Shown here: in pieces, positions 1 to 6,092 of the stretch | How the letters are laid out: every line of letters starts with the position of its first letter | How positions within the stretch are numbered: the first letter of the stretch is position 1 | Assembly: GCA_964468355.1 (NCBI GenBank) | Contig: CAYXSV010000028.1 | Coordinates: 1 to 12,969 of the forward strand | DNA from: CAYSLZ01 sp964468355 | GTDB lineage: Bacteria; Patescibacteriota; Microgenomatia; UBA12405; JAHJSD01 | Direction: 5' to 3' | DNA: 12,969 bases | Program-made: the position numbers and the translations under genes | The notes under the pieces: generated by a model | The model's database searches: none | Seen by the model: the letters and a program-made list of their open reading frames with translations, nothing else | Told to the model about the DNA's origin: nothing

Positions 1-1
1 G

Positions 2-403
2 CCGGAAATTATTCGAGAATTCAAATGGAACGATGATAAAAAAAAGCCCAAGATTGGTCAAAAGATAAAAATTAGCGATGTTTTCGAACCCAACTCAAAA
101 GTTAACCTTATTGGTGTTAGTAAAGGGCGAGGATTTACGGGAGTTGTTAAACGTTGGAATTTTAGAACTCAGCCAAGAACGCATGGGCAAAAACAACGCT
201 GGCGAGCTCCTGGAGCTATTGGTGCTCAAACTCCTGGAAGAGTAATTAAAGGTAAAAAAATGCCCGGCCATCACGGTAATCAGCAAGTAACAATTAAAAA
301 TTTGACAATTTTAGAAATTGATGAAAAAAATAACCAATTACTGATTAAAGGAGGAATACCCGGGCATAAAAATGGCTGGCTTCAAGTGATAAACCATGGC
401 TAA
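2..403 (+). CDS. rplC: Large subunit ribosomal protein L3 (uL3), 5' end cut off by the window
   Basis: L3 is an early-assembling 23S rRNA-binding protein whose long loop reaches towards the peptidyl transferase centre. The window keeps the last 133 codons, read from base 2 to the TAA at 401-403; the start lies upstream. Visible family motifs are GVSKGRGFTGVVKRW, then THGQKQRWRAPGAIGAQTPG and the GKKMPGHHGN segment, ending in a typical IPGHKNGW tail. The glutamine in AQTPG matches the E. coli residue methylated by PrmB; whether it is methylated here is unknown. The stop overlaps the rplD start by 8 bases, as expected for the S10 operon order rplC-rplD. Identification is secure; only the N-terminal half is missing. 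Confidence 0.97.
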   Translation, partial: PEIIREFKWNDDKKKPKIGQKIKISDVFEPNSKVNLIGVSKGRGFTGVVKRWNFRTQPRTHGQKQRWRAPGAIGAQTPGRVIKGKKMPGHHGNQQVTIKNLTILEIDEKNNQLLIKGGIPGHKNGWLQVINHG

Positions 404-1049
404 ATCAACCTATAAGCTTCCGGTTTTAGATAAAGAAGGTAAAAAAAGTGCTGATTATCAGCTAAAGAAAGAAATTTTTGGACTTCCGGTTAATCCGCAG
501 TTAATAGCTCAGACGGTTAAGGTTTATTTAAATAATCAAAGGAGTGCGTATCCGAATACAAAAAAGCGGGGAGAAGTGTCGGGCTCAGGGAAAAAAATTT
601 GGCCTCAGAAAGGTACAGGCAGAGCTCGCCACGGTGACCAATATGCGCCAATATTTGTTGGTGGTGGAGTTGCTCATGGGCCAAAAGGAAATCAGGTTTA
701 TAAAAAGAAGCTTCCCAAAAAAATGAAAAAAAGCGCTTTAAAATCAGTTTTATCAGCAAAGCAGGAAGAGGGCAGAATTAAGGTTGTTAAGGGAATAAAG
801 CGTTTAAGAAAAACCAGTTCCGCTCATCAATATTTTAAATTATGGTTTGGAAAAGATTTTGACCCGAATAAAAAATACCTACTTTTACTTCCTCTTAGTT
901 TAAATTCAGCCAAAAAAGCATTCAGAAATCTTCCTTATCTAGATATTGTTATTCCGGATGTACTTAATGCTTATCAGGTTATTAACCATGATTGGTTAAT
1001 TTGTACCCCTGACTCGCTTAAAGAGCTTGAAAAACGGCTATTAAAATGA
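396..1049 (+). CDS. rplD: Large subunit ribosomal protein L4 (uL4)
   Basis: L4 binds 23S rRNA and sends an extended loop into the peptide exit tunnel, where it helps form the constriction with L22. At 217 residues it is slightly longer than E. coli L4 (201). The tunnel loop is clear at about residues 59-96, with GSGKKIWPQKGTGRARHG followed by GGGVAHGP, then the KLPKKMKKSALKSVLS segment. The start overlaps the end of rplC by 8 bases and has no Shine-Dalgarno sequence, so it probably depends on translational coupling. It ends in an ATGA overlap with rplW. In E. coli L4 also represses its own operon; nothing here shows whether that holds. Confidence 0.98.
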   Translation: MAKSTYKLPVLDKEGKKSADYQLKKEIFGLPVNPQLIAQTVKVYLNNQRSAYPNTKKRGEVSGSGKKIWPQKGTGRARHGDQYAPIFVGGGVAHGPKGNQVYKKKLPKKMKKSALKSVLSAKQEEGRIKVVKGIKRLRKTSSAHQYFKLWFGKDFDPNKKYLLLLPLSLNSAKKAFRNLPYLDIVIPDVLNAYQVINHDWLICTPDSLKELEKRLLK

Positions 1050-1291
1050 ATTTAAATGAAATAATACTTAAACCGGTTTTAACGGAAAAGGCAATGGATA
1101 AACAGGAAGAAAACTGTTATTTATTATGGGTATTGCCGAAGGCCAATAAAAATCAGATTAAAAGAGCTGTTGAAAAACTTTTTGGAGTCAAGCCAAAAAC
1201 AGTAAGGACAGCTAGGATTGGTAAAAAGAAAAAGGCCTTTATTCAGTTGTCGGAAGGAGAAGAAATTTCTTTAGCAAAATTAAGTGAGTAA
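1046..1291 (+). CDS. rplW: Large subunit ribosomal protein L23 (uL23), shortened tunnel loop
   Basis: L23 sits at the exit of the peptide tunnel, where trigger factor and the signal recognition particle dock. The protein has 81 residues against 100 in E. coli. The N-terminal ILKPVLTEKAM and the IKRAVEKLFGVKPKTV segment are typical. The stretch between VRT and KKAF is only six residues, where E. coli has about 20, so the hairpin loop that projects into the tunnel is largely absent. The reading frame is intact on both sides of this point, so this is a real deletion and not a frameshift. The gene starts in an ATGA overlap with rplD and ends 5 bases before rplB. Confidence 0.96.
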   Translation: MNLNEIILKPVLTEKAMDKQEENCYLLWVLPKANKNQIKRAVEKLFGVKPKTVRTARIGKKKKAFIQLSEGEEISLAKLSE

Positions 1292-1296
1292 AAATT

Positions 1297-2052
1297 ATGA
1301 CTAATAAAAGAAATAAAAAACTAACTAAAATTAGGAAAAAAACCGGTGGTCGTGATTCGACCGGTAGAGTATCTGTGCGCAGCCGCGGAGGAGAACATAA
1401 ACGGTTTATTCGTAAAATTGACTGGAAACGTGATAAAATTGATATTCCAGGAAAAGTAAAAGAGATCCGTTATGATCCTAACCGAAGTGCCAACCTTGGT
1501 TTAGTTGTTTATAAAGATGGAGAAAAGAGATTTATTTTAGCACCGGCTGGTTTAGAAGTTGGAGATACAGTTATTGCCTCGAAAAATGCGTCGATAGAGC
1601 CGGGCAACTGTTTGCCGCTGGAAGAAATTCCAATTGGAGTAGAAGTTCACAATCTTGAAATTAAACCCGGAAAGGGCGGTCAGATGGTAAGGGGAGCCGG
1701 AACAGCGGCAATACTAAAAAGTAAAAGAGAAAAAATGGCTAAAATTGAACTGCCTTCGGGTGAAATAAGGTTGTTTAATTTGAAATGTTGGGCTACAATA
1801 GGCCAGGTTGGTAACGTCAACCATATATACAAAAAGTTGAAAAAAGCGGGTGACAGCCGTCACCGGGGTAAAAGACCGACAGTCAGAGGGGTTGCCCAAC
1901 ATCCAAGTTCACATCCTCACGGAGGAGGTCATGTTCACAATATTGGTTTGAAAGCACCCAAAACACCTTGGGGTAAAAAGGCAATGGGAAAGAAGACCAG
2001 AAAGAAAAATAAGTATTCGGATAAATATATAATTTCTAGGAAGAAAAAATGA
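1297..2052 (+). CDS. rplB: Large subunit ribosomal protein L2 (uL2), N-terminally short
   Basis: L2 is one of the most conserved 23S rRNA-binding proteins; it supports subunit association and the peptidyl transferase centre. The protein has 251 residues against 273 in E. coli. The RNA-binding core is intact: KTGGRDSTGR (15-24), YDPNRSAN (59-66), KPGKGGQMVRGAGT (123-136), PTVRGVAQHPSSHPHGGG (194-211) and a lysine-rich tail. His206 in SHPHGGG corresponds to E. coli His229. The first ~24 residues of ordinary L2, including the usual KPTSPGRR-type motif, are missing. No longer start is possible, because an in-frame TGA lies at 1285-1287. It overlaps rpsS by ATGA at its 3' end. Confidence 0.98.
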   Translation: MTNKRNKKLTKIRKKTGGRDSTGRVSVRSRGGEHKRFIRKIDWKRDKIDIPGKVKEIRYDPNRSANLGLVVYKDGEKRFILAPAGLEVGDTVIASKNASIEPGNCLPLEEIPIGVEVHNLEIKPGKGGQMVRGAGTAAILKSKREKMAKIELPSGEIRLFNLKCWATIGQVGNVNHIYKKLKKAGDSRHRGKRPTVRGVAQHPSSHPHGGGHVHNIGLKAPKTPWGKKAMGKKTRKKNKYSDKYIISRKKK

Positions 2053-2324
2053 GAAGTTCTAAAAAAGGTCCATATATTGACCAACAATTACTAAAAAAAG
2101 CTAATCAAGCAAAGAAAAACAAAGAGCCAGTAAAAACTTGGGCTCGAGCAAGCCAGATTCCACCGGAATTTGTCGGACTAACTTTCAAGGTTCATAATGG
2201 CAAAAATTTTGTTGATGTTTTTATTACCGAGGATATGGTTGGCCATCGTCTTGGCGAGTTTGCTAAAACTAGAACTTTCCGTGGACACGGCCGGGTAGTT
2301 AAAAGAATTATTAAAAAGACATAA
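2049..2324 (+). CDS. rpsS: Small subunit ribosomal protein S19 (uS19)
   Basis: S19 lies in the head of the 30S subunit, pairs with S13 and contacts 16S rRNA near the A-site tRNA. The 91-residue length is normal. Diagnostic segments are RSSKKGPYID near the N-terminus, KTWARASQIPPEFVG in the middle, and VFITEDMVGHRLGEFAKTRT running into FRGHG near the C-terminus. It starts in an ATGA overlap with rplB. Its stop is followed by an unusual 98-base gap full of palindromic repeats before rplV, whereas these two genes are normally close together. Confidence 0.98.
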   Translation: MRSSKKGPYIDQQLLKKANQAKKNKEPVKTWARASQIPPEFVGLTFKVHNGKNFVDVFITEDMVGHRLGEFAKTRTFRGHGRVVKRIIKKT

Positions 2325-2329
2325 AAAGA

Positions 2330-2352
2330 CGCAGACTAAAGTCTGCTATTAC
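2330..2352 (-). repeat. 23-base palindromic element 1 (reverse orientation)
   Basis: Arms GCAGAC (2331-2336) and GTCTGC (2341-2346) enclose the loop TAAA. Read on the - strand the element is leader GTAATA, arm, loop TTTA, arm, then G, which is the same layout as the elements at 2358, 2392, 9342, 9380, 9411 and 9446. It starts six bases after the rpsS stop. The layout of a conserved single-stranded leader next to a short hairpin resembles REP elements mobilised by RAYT (Y1-type) transposases; that link is inference. Confidence 0.85.
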
Positions 2353-2357
2353 AGAAC

Positions 2358-2380
2358 GTAATAGCAACCTTTAAGTTGCG
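2358..2380 (+). repeat. 23-base palindromic element 2
   Basis: Leader GTAATA (2358-2363), arm GCAACC (2364-2369), loop TTTA, arm AGTTGC (2374-2379), then G. One C/A mismatch lies at the loop end of the stem. It faces element 1. Their leaders are perfectly complementary, and TGCTATTAC (2344-2352) with GTAATAGCA (2358-2366) gives a 9-bp inverted repeat around AGAAC, so the pair looks like a head-to-head BIME-type unit. Confidence 0.85.
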
Positions 2381-2391
2381 CGGAAAGAAAC

Positions 2392-2414
2392 GTAATAGCA
2401 ACCTTTAGGTTGCG
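2392..2414 (+). repeat. 23-base palindromic element 3
   Basis: Leader GTAATA (2392-2397), arm GCAACC (2398-2403), loop TTTA, arm GGTTGC (2408-2413), then G. The stem is a perfect 6 bp. It is a near copy of element 2, 34 bases downstream, with the mismatch absent. It ends only 8 bases before the rplV start codon, so in the mRNA the hairpin would lie close to the ribosome binding region of rplV. Confidence 0.88.
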
Positions 2415-2422
2415 TAAGAAAG

Positions 2423-2779
2423 ATGAATAATAAAAATCAAAAAACCATAGTTAAAACGGAAGCGAAGTTTTTACCAATTTCGCCAAGAAAATTACGCTTA
2501 ATTGTTGAGAGAGTTAAAAATTTATCTCCACAAAAGGCAGAGGAAAAATTACGATTTCTCAATAAAAAAGGAGCTAAGTTTTTAGCTAAGGCAATAAAGG
2601 CATCTTTATCTGATGCTGAACATAATTTTAGATTAAATAAAGACGATTTAGTTTTTGAAGAAATAATTGTTAATGAGGGTCCGGTATTAAAACGGAGAGA
2701 TAAGTCGAAAAGAATGTTTCGTTATGGAGTTATTAAAAAAAGAAGATCACATTTAGTAGTTAAATTAAGGGAGAAATAA
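2423..2779 (+). CDS. rplV: Large subunit ribosomal protein L22 (uL22)
   Basis: L22 binds 23S rRNA and its long beta-hairpin lines the exit tunnel opposite L4. The protein has 118 residues, close to normal. Family signs are FLPISPRKLRLIVERVKNL near the N-terminus, ALSDAEHN-like SLSDAEHNFRL in the middle, and VNEGPVLKRR followed by RRSHLVVKL at the C-terminus. The hairpin tip (DKSKRMFRYGV) differs from the usual PRARGRA-type tip and is one residue longer than in E. coli. The start has no good Shine-Dalgarno site; an in-frame TAG at 2396-2398 rules out a longer protein. Just upstream is the palindromic repeat cluster. Confidence 0.97.
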   Translation: MNNKNQKTIVKTEAKFLPISPRKLRLIVERVKNLSPQKAEEKLRFLNKKGAKFLAKAIKASLSDAEHNFRLNKDDLVFEEIIVNEGPVLKRRDKSKRMFRYGVIKKRRSHLVVKLREK

Positions 2780-2780
2780 G

Positions 2781-3431
2781 ATGGGACAGAAAGTTCATCC
2801 AATTGGATACCGTTTAGAAATCGAAGAGAGCCCTTTTGAATGGAAATCAAAATGGTATGCTGACAAAGAAGATTATAAAAAGTATGCTTTGGAAGATTAT
2901 AAAATTAGACAGCTTTTAGAAGGAAGGTTGCGCTATGCCGGCCTGGTAGCTTCTAAAATTATGCGTTTAAAAAATAAAATAAAGATAGTGATTCAAGCAA
3001 GCCGTCCGGGAGTTGTTATCGGCCGGGGAGGAAGCGGATTAAGAGAATTAAAAGACGAATTAATTAAATTAGTAGACGTTGATAAACCGGAGAAAAATCT
3101 AGAGATTGATGTTGATGAAGTTAAAAATTCAGACCTTTCAGCAAAATTGGTAGCGGAGAGAATAGCTCGCGGATTGGAAAGGGGCCGCCATTATCGACAG
3201 ACGGTTAATAAAGCGGTTGATGCGGTTAAAAAGGCCGGAGCTGAAGGTGTAAGAGTAGTTTTATCAGGTAGAATTGCCGGAGTTGAAGTTTCACGTGTTG
3301 AAAAATTTGATTGGGGTAAAGTCCCGCTAAGTACATTACGGGCCAATATTGATTATTATCAAGAAGGAGCGTTAACAAAATCAGGTTATGTCGGGGTTAA
3401 AGTTTATATTAATCGGGGAATGGAGGAGTAA
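2781..3431 (+). CDS. rpsC: Small subunit ribosomal protein S3 (uS3)
   Basis: S3 lies at the mRNA entry channel of the 30S subunit. The 216-residue protein opens with the canonical MGQKVHPIGYRL. A type II KH domain spans roughly 40-110, with the VIGRGGSGL loop at 79-87. The C-terminal domain carries VVLSGRIAGVEVSR (159-172), VPLSTLRANIDYY and YVGVKVYINRG. A purine-rich Shine-Dalgarno stretch (AAGGGAG, just before the stop of rplV) precedes the start, one base after that stop. The TAA stop overlaps the rplP start (TAATG). Confidence 0.98.
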   Translation: MGQKVHPIGYRLEIEESPFEWKSKWYADKEDYKKYALEDYKIRQLLEGRLRYAGLVASKIMRLKNKIKIVIQASRPGVVIGRGGSGLRELKDELIKLVDVDKPEKNLEIDVDEVKNSDLSAKLVAERIARGLERGRHYRQTVNKAVDAVKKAGAEGVRVVLSGRIAGVEVSRVEKFDWGKVPLSTLRANIDYYQEGALTKSGYVGVKVYINRGMEE

Positions 3432-3844
3432 TGCTTGGACCAAAAAAAACAAAATATCATTATCAGTTCAGAGGTAACCTTAAGGGTAAAAAAGTTTCCG
3501 GTTCAAGAATTGCTTTTGGTGAATACGGTTTAAAGAGTCTAGGCCGCGGCTGGATTAGTGCCTCACAATTGGAAGCGGCAAGAAAGTCAATGACTCATTA
3601 CACTAAGCGTAAAGCAAAGATTTGGATTAGGGCTTTTCCAGATAAACCGGTATCTAAAAAAGCTCCTGGAGCTCCTATGGGTGCTGGTAAAGGTGAAGTT
3701 GACCATTGGGCGGCTCCTGTGCGGCCGGGAAAAATTATTTTTGAAATGGAAGGAGTTGACGAAGAAATTGCAAATGAAGCATTGAGACGGGCGGGGCATA
3801 AATTACCGGTTAAAGTTAAAATTATTAAGAAAAAATCAATATGA
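3431..3844 (+). CDS. rplP: Large subunit ribosomal protein L16 (uL16)
   Basis: L16 is a late-assembling protein beside the A site and peptidyl transferase centre. The 137-residue length is normal. Conserved parts are MLGPKKTKYHYQFRG, FGEYGLKSLGRGWISASQLE, KIWIRAFPDKPVSKK and KLPVKVKII. In the loop near the catalytic centre it reads APMGAGKG, where E. coli reads VRMGKGKG, so the position of E. coli Arg81 (hydroxylated by RoxA/YcfD) is proline. A strong Shine-Dalgarno (GGAGGAG) lies directly before the start, which overlaps the rpsC stop by one base; an ATGA overlap joins it to rpmC. Confidence 0.98.
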   Translation: MLGPKKTKYHYQFRGNLKGKKVSGSRIAFGEYGLKSLGRGWISASQLEAARKSMTHYTKRKAKIWIRAFPDKPVSKKAPGAPMGAGKGEVDHWAAPVRPGKIIFEMEGVDEEIANEALRRAGHKLPVKVKIIKKKSI

Positions 3845-4047
3845 AAAAGAAAGATAAAAAGAAATTAGTCGATAAAAACATATCGGAATTATTGGAAGAG
3901 CTTAAAAAAACCGAAAAAAAATTGGTTGAATCTAAAATGAAGCTTGTTAAAGGTCAGCTTAAAAATTTACATTATCCGGCGGAGTTAAGAAATAAAATTG
4001 CGGTTATTAAAACATTTATTGCTAAAAAGGAGAAAAAAAATGAGTAA
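3841..4047 (+). CDS. rpmC: Large subunit ribosomal protein L29 (uL29)
   Basis: L29 is a small two-helix protein near the exit tunnel, next to L23. The 68-residue, lysine- and glutamate-rich sequence fits, with helix 1 around NISELLEELKKTEKKLVESK and a second helix containing LRNKIAVIKTFIAKK. The typical FQLATGQL-type segment appears as KMKLVKGQLKNLHYPAEL. Position between rplP (ATGA overlap) and rpsQ (8-base overlap) is the standard S10 order and supports the call, since sequence conservation in this family is low. Confidence 0.94.
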   Translation: MKKKDKKKLVDKNISELLEELKKTEKKLVESKMKLVKGQLKNLHYPAELRNKIAVIKTFIAKKEKKNE

Positions 4048-4267
4048 ACGATTTACCGGCCAAGTTATTTCTGACAAAATGGAAAAAACCGTTATTATTG
4101 AAATTAAACATCGGAAACCGCATCCGAGATATAAAAAGGTAATGGAAAAAAGAACAAAAATATATGCCCACGATGAAAAAGGGGCTAAAGAAGGGGATGT
4201 AGTTGAAGTTGTTGAGACTAGGCCTTTAAGCAAGTTAAAAAGATTTAAGGTAATTGAAATAAAATGA
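4040..4267 (+). CDS. rpsQ: Small subunit ribosomal protein S17 (uS17)
   Basis: S17 is an OB-fold primary 16S rRNA-binding protein. The reading frame is open from a TTG at 3998, but the ATG at 4040 is chosen because AAGGAG at 4027-4032 stands seven bases before it and because the resulting 75 residues begin MSKRFTGQVISDKMEKT, as S17 does. Other motifs are HPRYKKVMEKRTKIYAHDE and EGDVVEVVETRPLSKLKRF. The gene overlaps rpmC by 8 bases and shares ATGA with rplN. The longer TTG form would add a basic 14-residue stretch with no counterpart in the family. Confidence 0.96.
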   Translation: MSKRFTGQVISDKMEKTVIIEIKHRKPHPRYKKVMEKRTKIYAHDEKGAKEGDVVEVVETRPLSKLKRFKVIEIK

Positions 4268-4632
4268 TTCAGTTGAGAACAATATTAAAGCCAGCCGGTA
4301 ATTTAGGTGTTAAAAAAATTAGGGTGATGAGGGTAATTGGTAATGTAAGACAAGATGCCGCCGGATTAGGCGACGTAGTTATTGCTTCGGTAATAAAAGC
4401 TGTTCCTAATGCCGCTTTGTCTAAAGGGGAAAAAGTGAGAGCAGTTATTGTAAGGACTAGAAAAGAAAAAGGAAGAAAAGACGGCTCTTATATTCGTTTT
4501 GATGATAATGCGGCAGTGATTATTAATAATGATAAAACACCTAAAGCCACAAGAATATTTGGACCGGTTGCTAGAGAAGTTAAAAAGAAGGGGTTTAGCA
4601 CAGTAGCCGCTATGGCTAGGGAGATAATTTAA
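4264..4632 (+). CDS. rplN: Large subunit ribosomal protein L14 (uL14)
   Basis: L14 binds 23S rRNA at the subunit interface next to L19 and takes part in an inter-subunit bridge. The 122-residue length is exactly usual. Family segments are GDVVIASVIKAVPNAALSKG, VRAVIVRTRKEKGRKDGSYI, RFDDNAAVIINNDKTPKATR and IFGPVAREVKKKGF. The normally near-invariant ADNSGAK motif near residue 11 reads AGNLGVK here, and the usual cysteine after it is lost. The gene shares ATGA with rpsQ and TAATG with rplX, the standard spc operon order. Confidence 0.97.
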   Translation: MIQLRTILKPAGNLGVKKIRVMRVIGNVRQDAAGLGDVVIASVIKAVPNAALSKGEKVRAVIVRTRKEKGRKDGSYIRFDDNAAVIINNDKTPKATRIFGPVAREVKKKGFSTVAAMAREII

Positions 4633-4949
4633 TGATGAAAATAAAAAAAGGCGACCAAGTAAAAATTATTAGAGGTAAAGACAAGGGGCGTGAAGGCGTT
4701 GTTAAAAAAGCTTTACCAACAGAAAAGAAAATTGTTGTTGAGGGTATAAATATTGCCAAAAAGCACGTTAAACCGAGAGGTGAAGCACAAAAGGGTGGTA
4801 TAATAAGAATAGAAAAACCGCTTGATGTTAGTAAGGCAATGGTAATTTGTCCTTCATGCAGTCAGCCGACAAGAGTTGGTTTTAAAATTGACAAAGATGA
4901 TAAGAAGTATAGAATATGTCGAAAATGCGAAAGTCAGATAAAGTTTTAG
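4632..4949 (+). CDS. rplX: Large subunit ribosomal protein L24 (uL24), zinc-ribbon form
   Basis: L24 is an assembly-initiating 23S rRNA-binding protein near the tunnel exit. The 105-residue protein has the KOW motif at the N-terminus (KKGDQVKIIRGKDKGREGVV) and HVKPRGEAQKGGIIRIEKP. The C-terminal part carries two CxxC pairs, Cys73/Cys76 (CPSC) and Cys96/Cys99 (CRKC), which suggests a zinc ribbon as in many non-enterobacterial L24 proteins. Two ATGs stand in tandem (4632 and 4635); the first is preferred because AGGGAG at 4618-4623 is eight bases upstream. The next gene begins 10 bases later. Confidence 0.97.
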   Translation: MMKIKKGDQVKIIRGKDKGREGVVKKALPTEKKIVVEGINIAKKHVKPRGEAQKGGIIRIEKPLDVSKAMVICPSCSQPTRVGFKIDKDDKKYRICRKCESQIKF

Positions 4950-4959
4950 ATTAAATATA

Positions 4960-5511
4960 ATGTTGAATAAACAAATTGAAGAAAAAATAAAACCGGAATT
5001 AAAAAAAGAACTGGGGTTAAAAAACGCCCTGGCAGTTCCTCAAGTGGAAAAAGTTATCATTAACATGAGAGTGCCGGAAGGTAAGGACGACCGGGGCGCC
5101 CTTGAATCACCGAAAAAAGAATTGGCAAGAATTACCGGTCAAAAACCAAAAATTTGCCGGGCCGGCCAGTCGATTTCAGCTTTTAGCTTGACTAAGGGTT
5201 CACCGATTGGTTTGAAAGTAACTTTAAGAGGTAAACGGATGTATGATTTTCTGGAAAAGTTTTTTCACTTGGTTTTGCCTCGAGTTAAGGATTTTAGAGG
5301 TTTGTCGGCAGAACAGTTTGATGATTTTGGAAATTACAATTTAACTTTAAATGATCAGAGTGTTTTTCCAGAGATTAATGTTGATGAACTCGAGAAAAAT
5401 AGAAGCTTACAGATTACAATAGTCACCGATAGCGATTCGGTTGAAGAGTCTAAAAAATTATTGTTAAGTTTGGGTTTACCTTTTACAAAGGAGGATGAAA
5501 ATGGCAAATAA
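4960..5511 (+). CDS. rplE: Large subunit ribosomal protein L5 (uL5)
   Basis: L5 binds 5S rRNA and contacts the P-site tRNA and S13 across the subunits. The 183-residue protein shows VPQVEKVIINMRVPEG, ARITGQKPKICRAGQSISAF, KGSPIGLKVTLRGKRMYDF, PRVKDFRGLSAEQFDDFGNY and FPEINVDELEKNRSL. The usual NMGVGE turn is NMRVPEG. No Shine-Dalgarno is visible in the 10-base AT-rich gap after rplX. The last 11 bases overlap rpsN, and the Shine-Dalgarno of rpsN lies inside this gene. Confidence 0.97.
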   Translation: MLNKQIEEKIKPELKKELGLKNALAVPQVEKVIINMRVPEGKDDRGALESPKKELARITGQKPKICRAGQSISAFSLTKGSPIGLKVTLRGKRMYDFLEKFFHLVLPRVKDFRGLSAEQFDDFGNYNLTLNDQSVFPEINVDELEKNRSLQITIVTDSDSVEESKKLLLSLGLPFTKEDENGK

Positions 5512-5686
5512 AGCAAAAATAGTTCGTGAAAAAAAAGAACTTAAGTACGATACGCGACATACAAATCGTTGTAGAATATGCGGTCGCCCCAGGGGCTACA
5601 TTAGGTTTTTCGGCCTTTGCCGGTTGTGTTTCAGAAAATTAGCTAATAAAGGGATGTTGCCCGGAGTTAAAAAAGCAAGTTGGTAA
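5501..5686 (+). CDS. rpsN: Small subunit ribosomal protein S14, type Z (uS14, zinc-binding)
   Basis: S14 lies in the 30S head near S3 and S10. This is the short zinc-binding form with 61 residues: Cys24/Cys27 (CRIC) and Cys40/Cys43 (CRLC) flank GRPRGYIRFFGL, and the end LANKGMLPGVKKASW is diagnostic. The frame also has an ATG at 5495, but AGGAGG ends at 5494, so the ATG at 5501, six bases downstream, is the better start and gives the normal MANKAK beginning. It overlaps rplE by 11 bases. Such type Z genes are often called rpsZ or rpsN1. Confidence 0.97.
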   Translation: MANKAKIVREKKELKYDTRHTNRCRICGRPRGYIRFFGLCRLCFRKLANKGMLPGVKKASW

Positions 5687-5690
5687 AAAG

Positions 5691-6083
5691 ATGGATGTAA
5701 TAGCAGATTTATTAAGCCAGATTAAAAATGCCTATATGGCTCATAAAGACCAGGTTGTTACTGATTGGTCAAAAAATCGTCAATCAGTGGCGGAGGTTTT
5801 ATCTAATGAGGGATATATTGGTGAAGTAAAAGTGAAAAAATTAAAAAATAATAAGAAAAATATGGTAATAAATTTAAAATATGATGATCAAGGCCGACCG
5901 GTGGTTACTCAAATAAAAAGAATTTCTAAACCGGGATGCCGGATTTATACTTCGGCAAATAAAATTCCACGTTCTTTAGGCGGAGTTGGCATAACAATTT
6001 TGTCAACTTCAGAAGGAGTAATGACCGGATACCAAGCGAGAAAAAATAATTTAGGCGGAGAAGTTATTTGTCAAGTATATTAA
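5691..6083 (+). CDS. rpsH: Small subunit ribosomal protein S8 (uS8)
   Basis: S8 binds 16S rRNA helix 21 in the central domain; in E. coli it also represses the spc operon by binding a similar RNA site near rplE. The 130-residue protein starts MDVIADLLSQIKNAYMAHK and ends with GVMTGYQARKNNLGGEVICQVY, both typical. The middle shows ISKPGCRIYTSANKIPRSLGG followed by VGITILSTSEG. It begins four bases after rpsN with only a weak purine stretch before the start. I could not recognise an S8 repressor site by eye. Confidence 0.97.
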   Translation: MDVIADLLSQIKNAYMAHKDQVVTDWSKNRQSVAEVLSNEGYIGEVKVKKLKNNKKNMVINLKYDDQGRPVVTQIKRISKPGCRIYTSANKIPRSLGGVGITILSTSEGVMTGYQARKNNLGGEVICQVY

Positions 6084-6092
6084 TTAAAAAAA

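Noticed and set aside
544..726. A 60-residue + strand frame inside rplD
   Set aside because: It is nested wholly within the conserved L4 loop in another frame and shows no independent signal.
1285..1287. Possible UGA recoding (as in some related phyla)
   Set aside because: Several genes end in TGA at their family-normal length, and reading through would extend them into the next gene.
2330..2414. CRISPR array
   Set aside because: The repeats are 23 bases, in mixed orientation, with varied arms and irregular short spacers, and no cas genes are nearby.
3998..4039. TTG start giving a 14-residue longer S17
   Set aside because: The ATG at 4040 has a good Shine-Dalgarno and gives the family-normal N-terminus.
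4956..4961. TATAAT overlapping the rplE start codon
   Set aside because: A transcript from it would start inside rplE; it is a chance match in an AT-rich junction.
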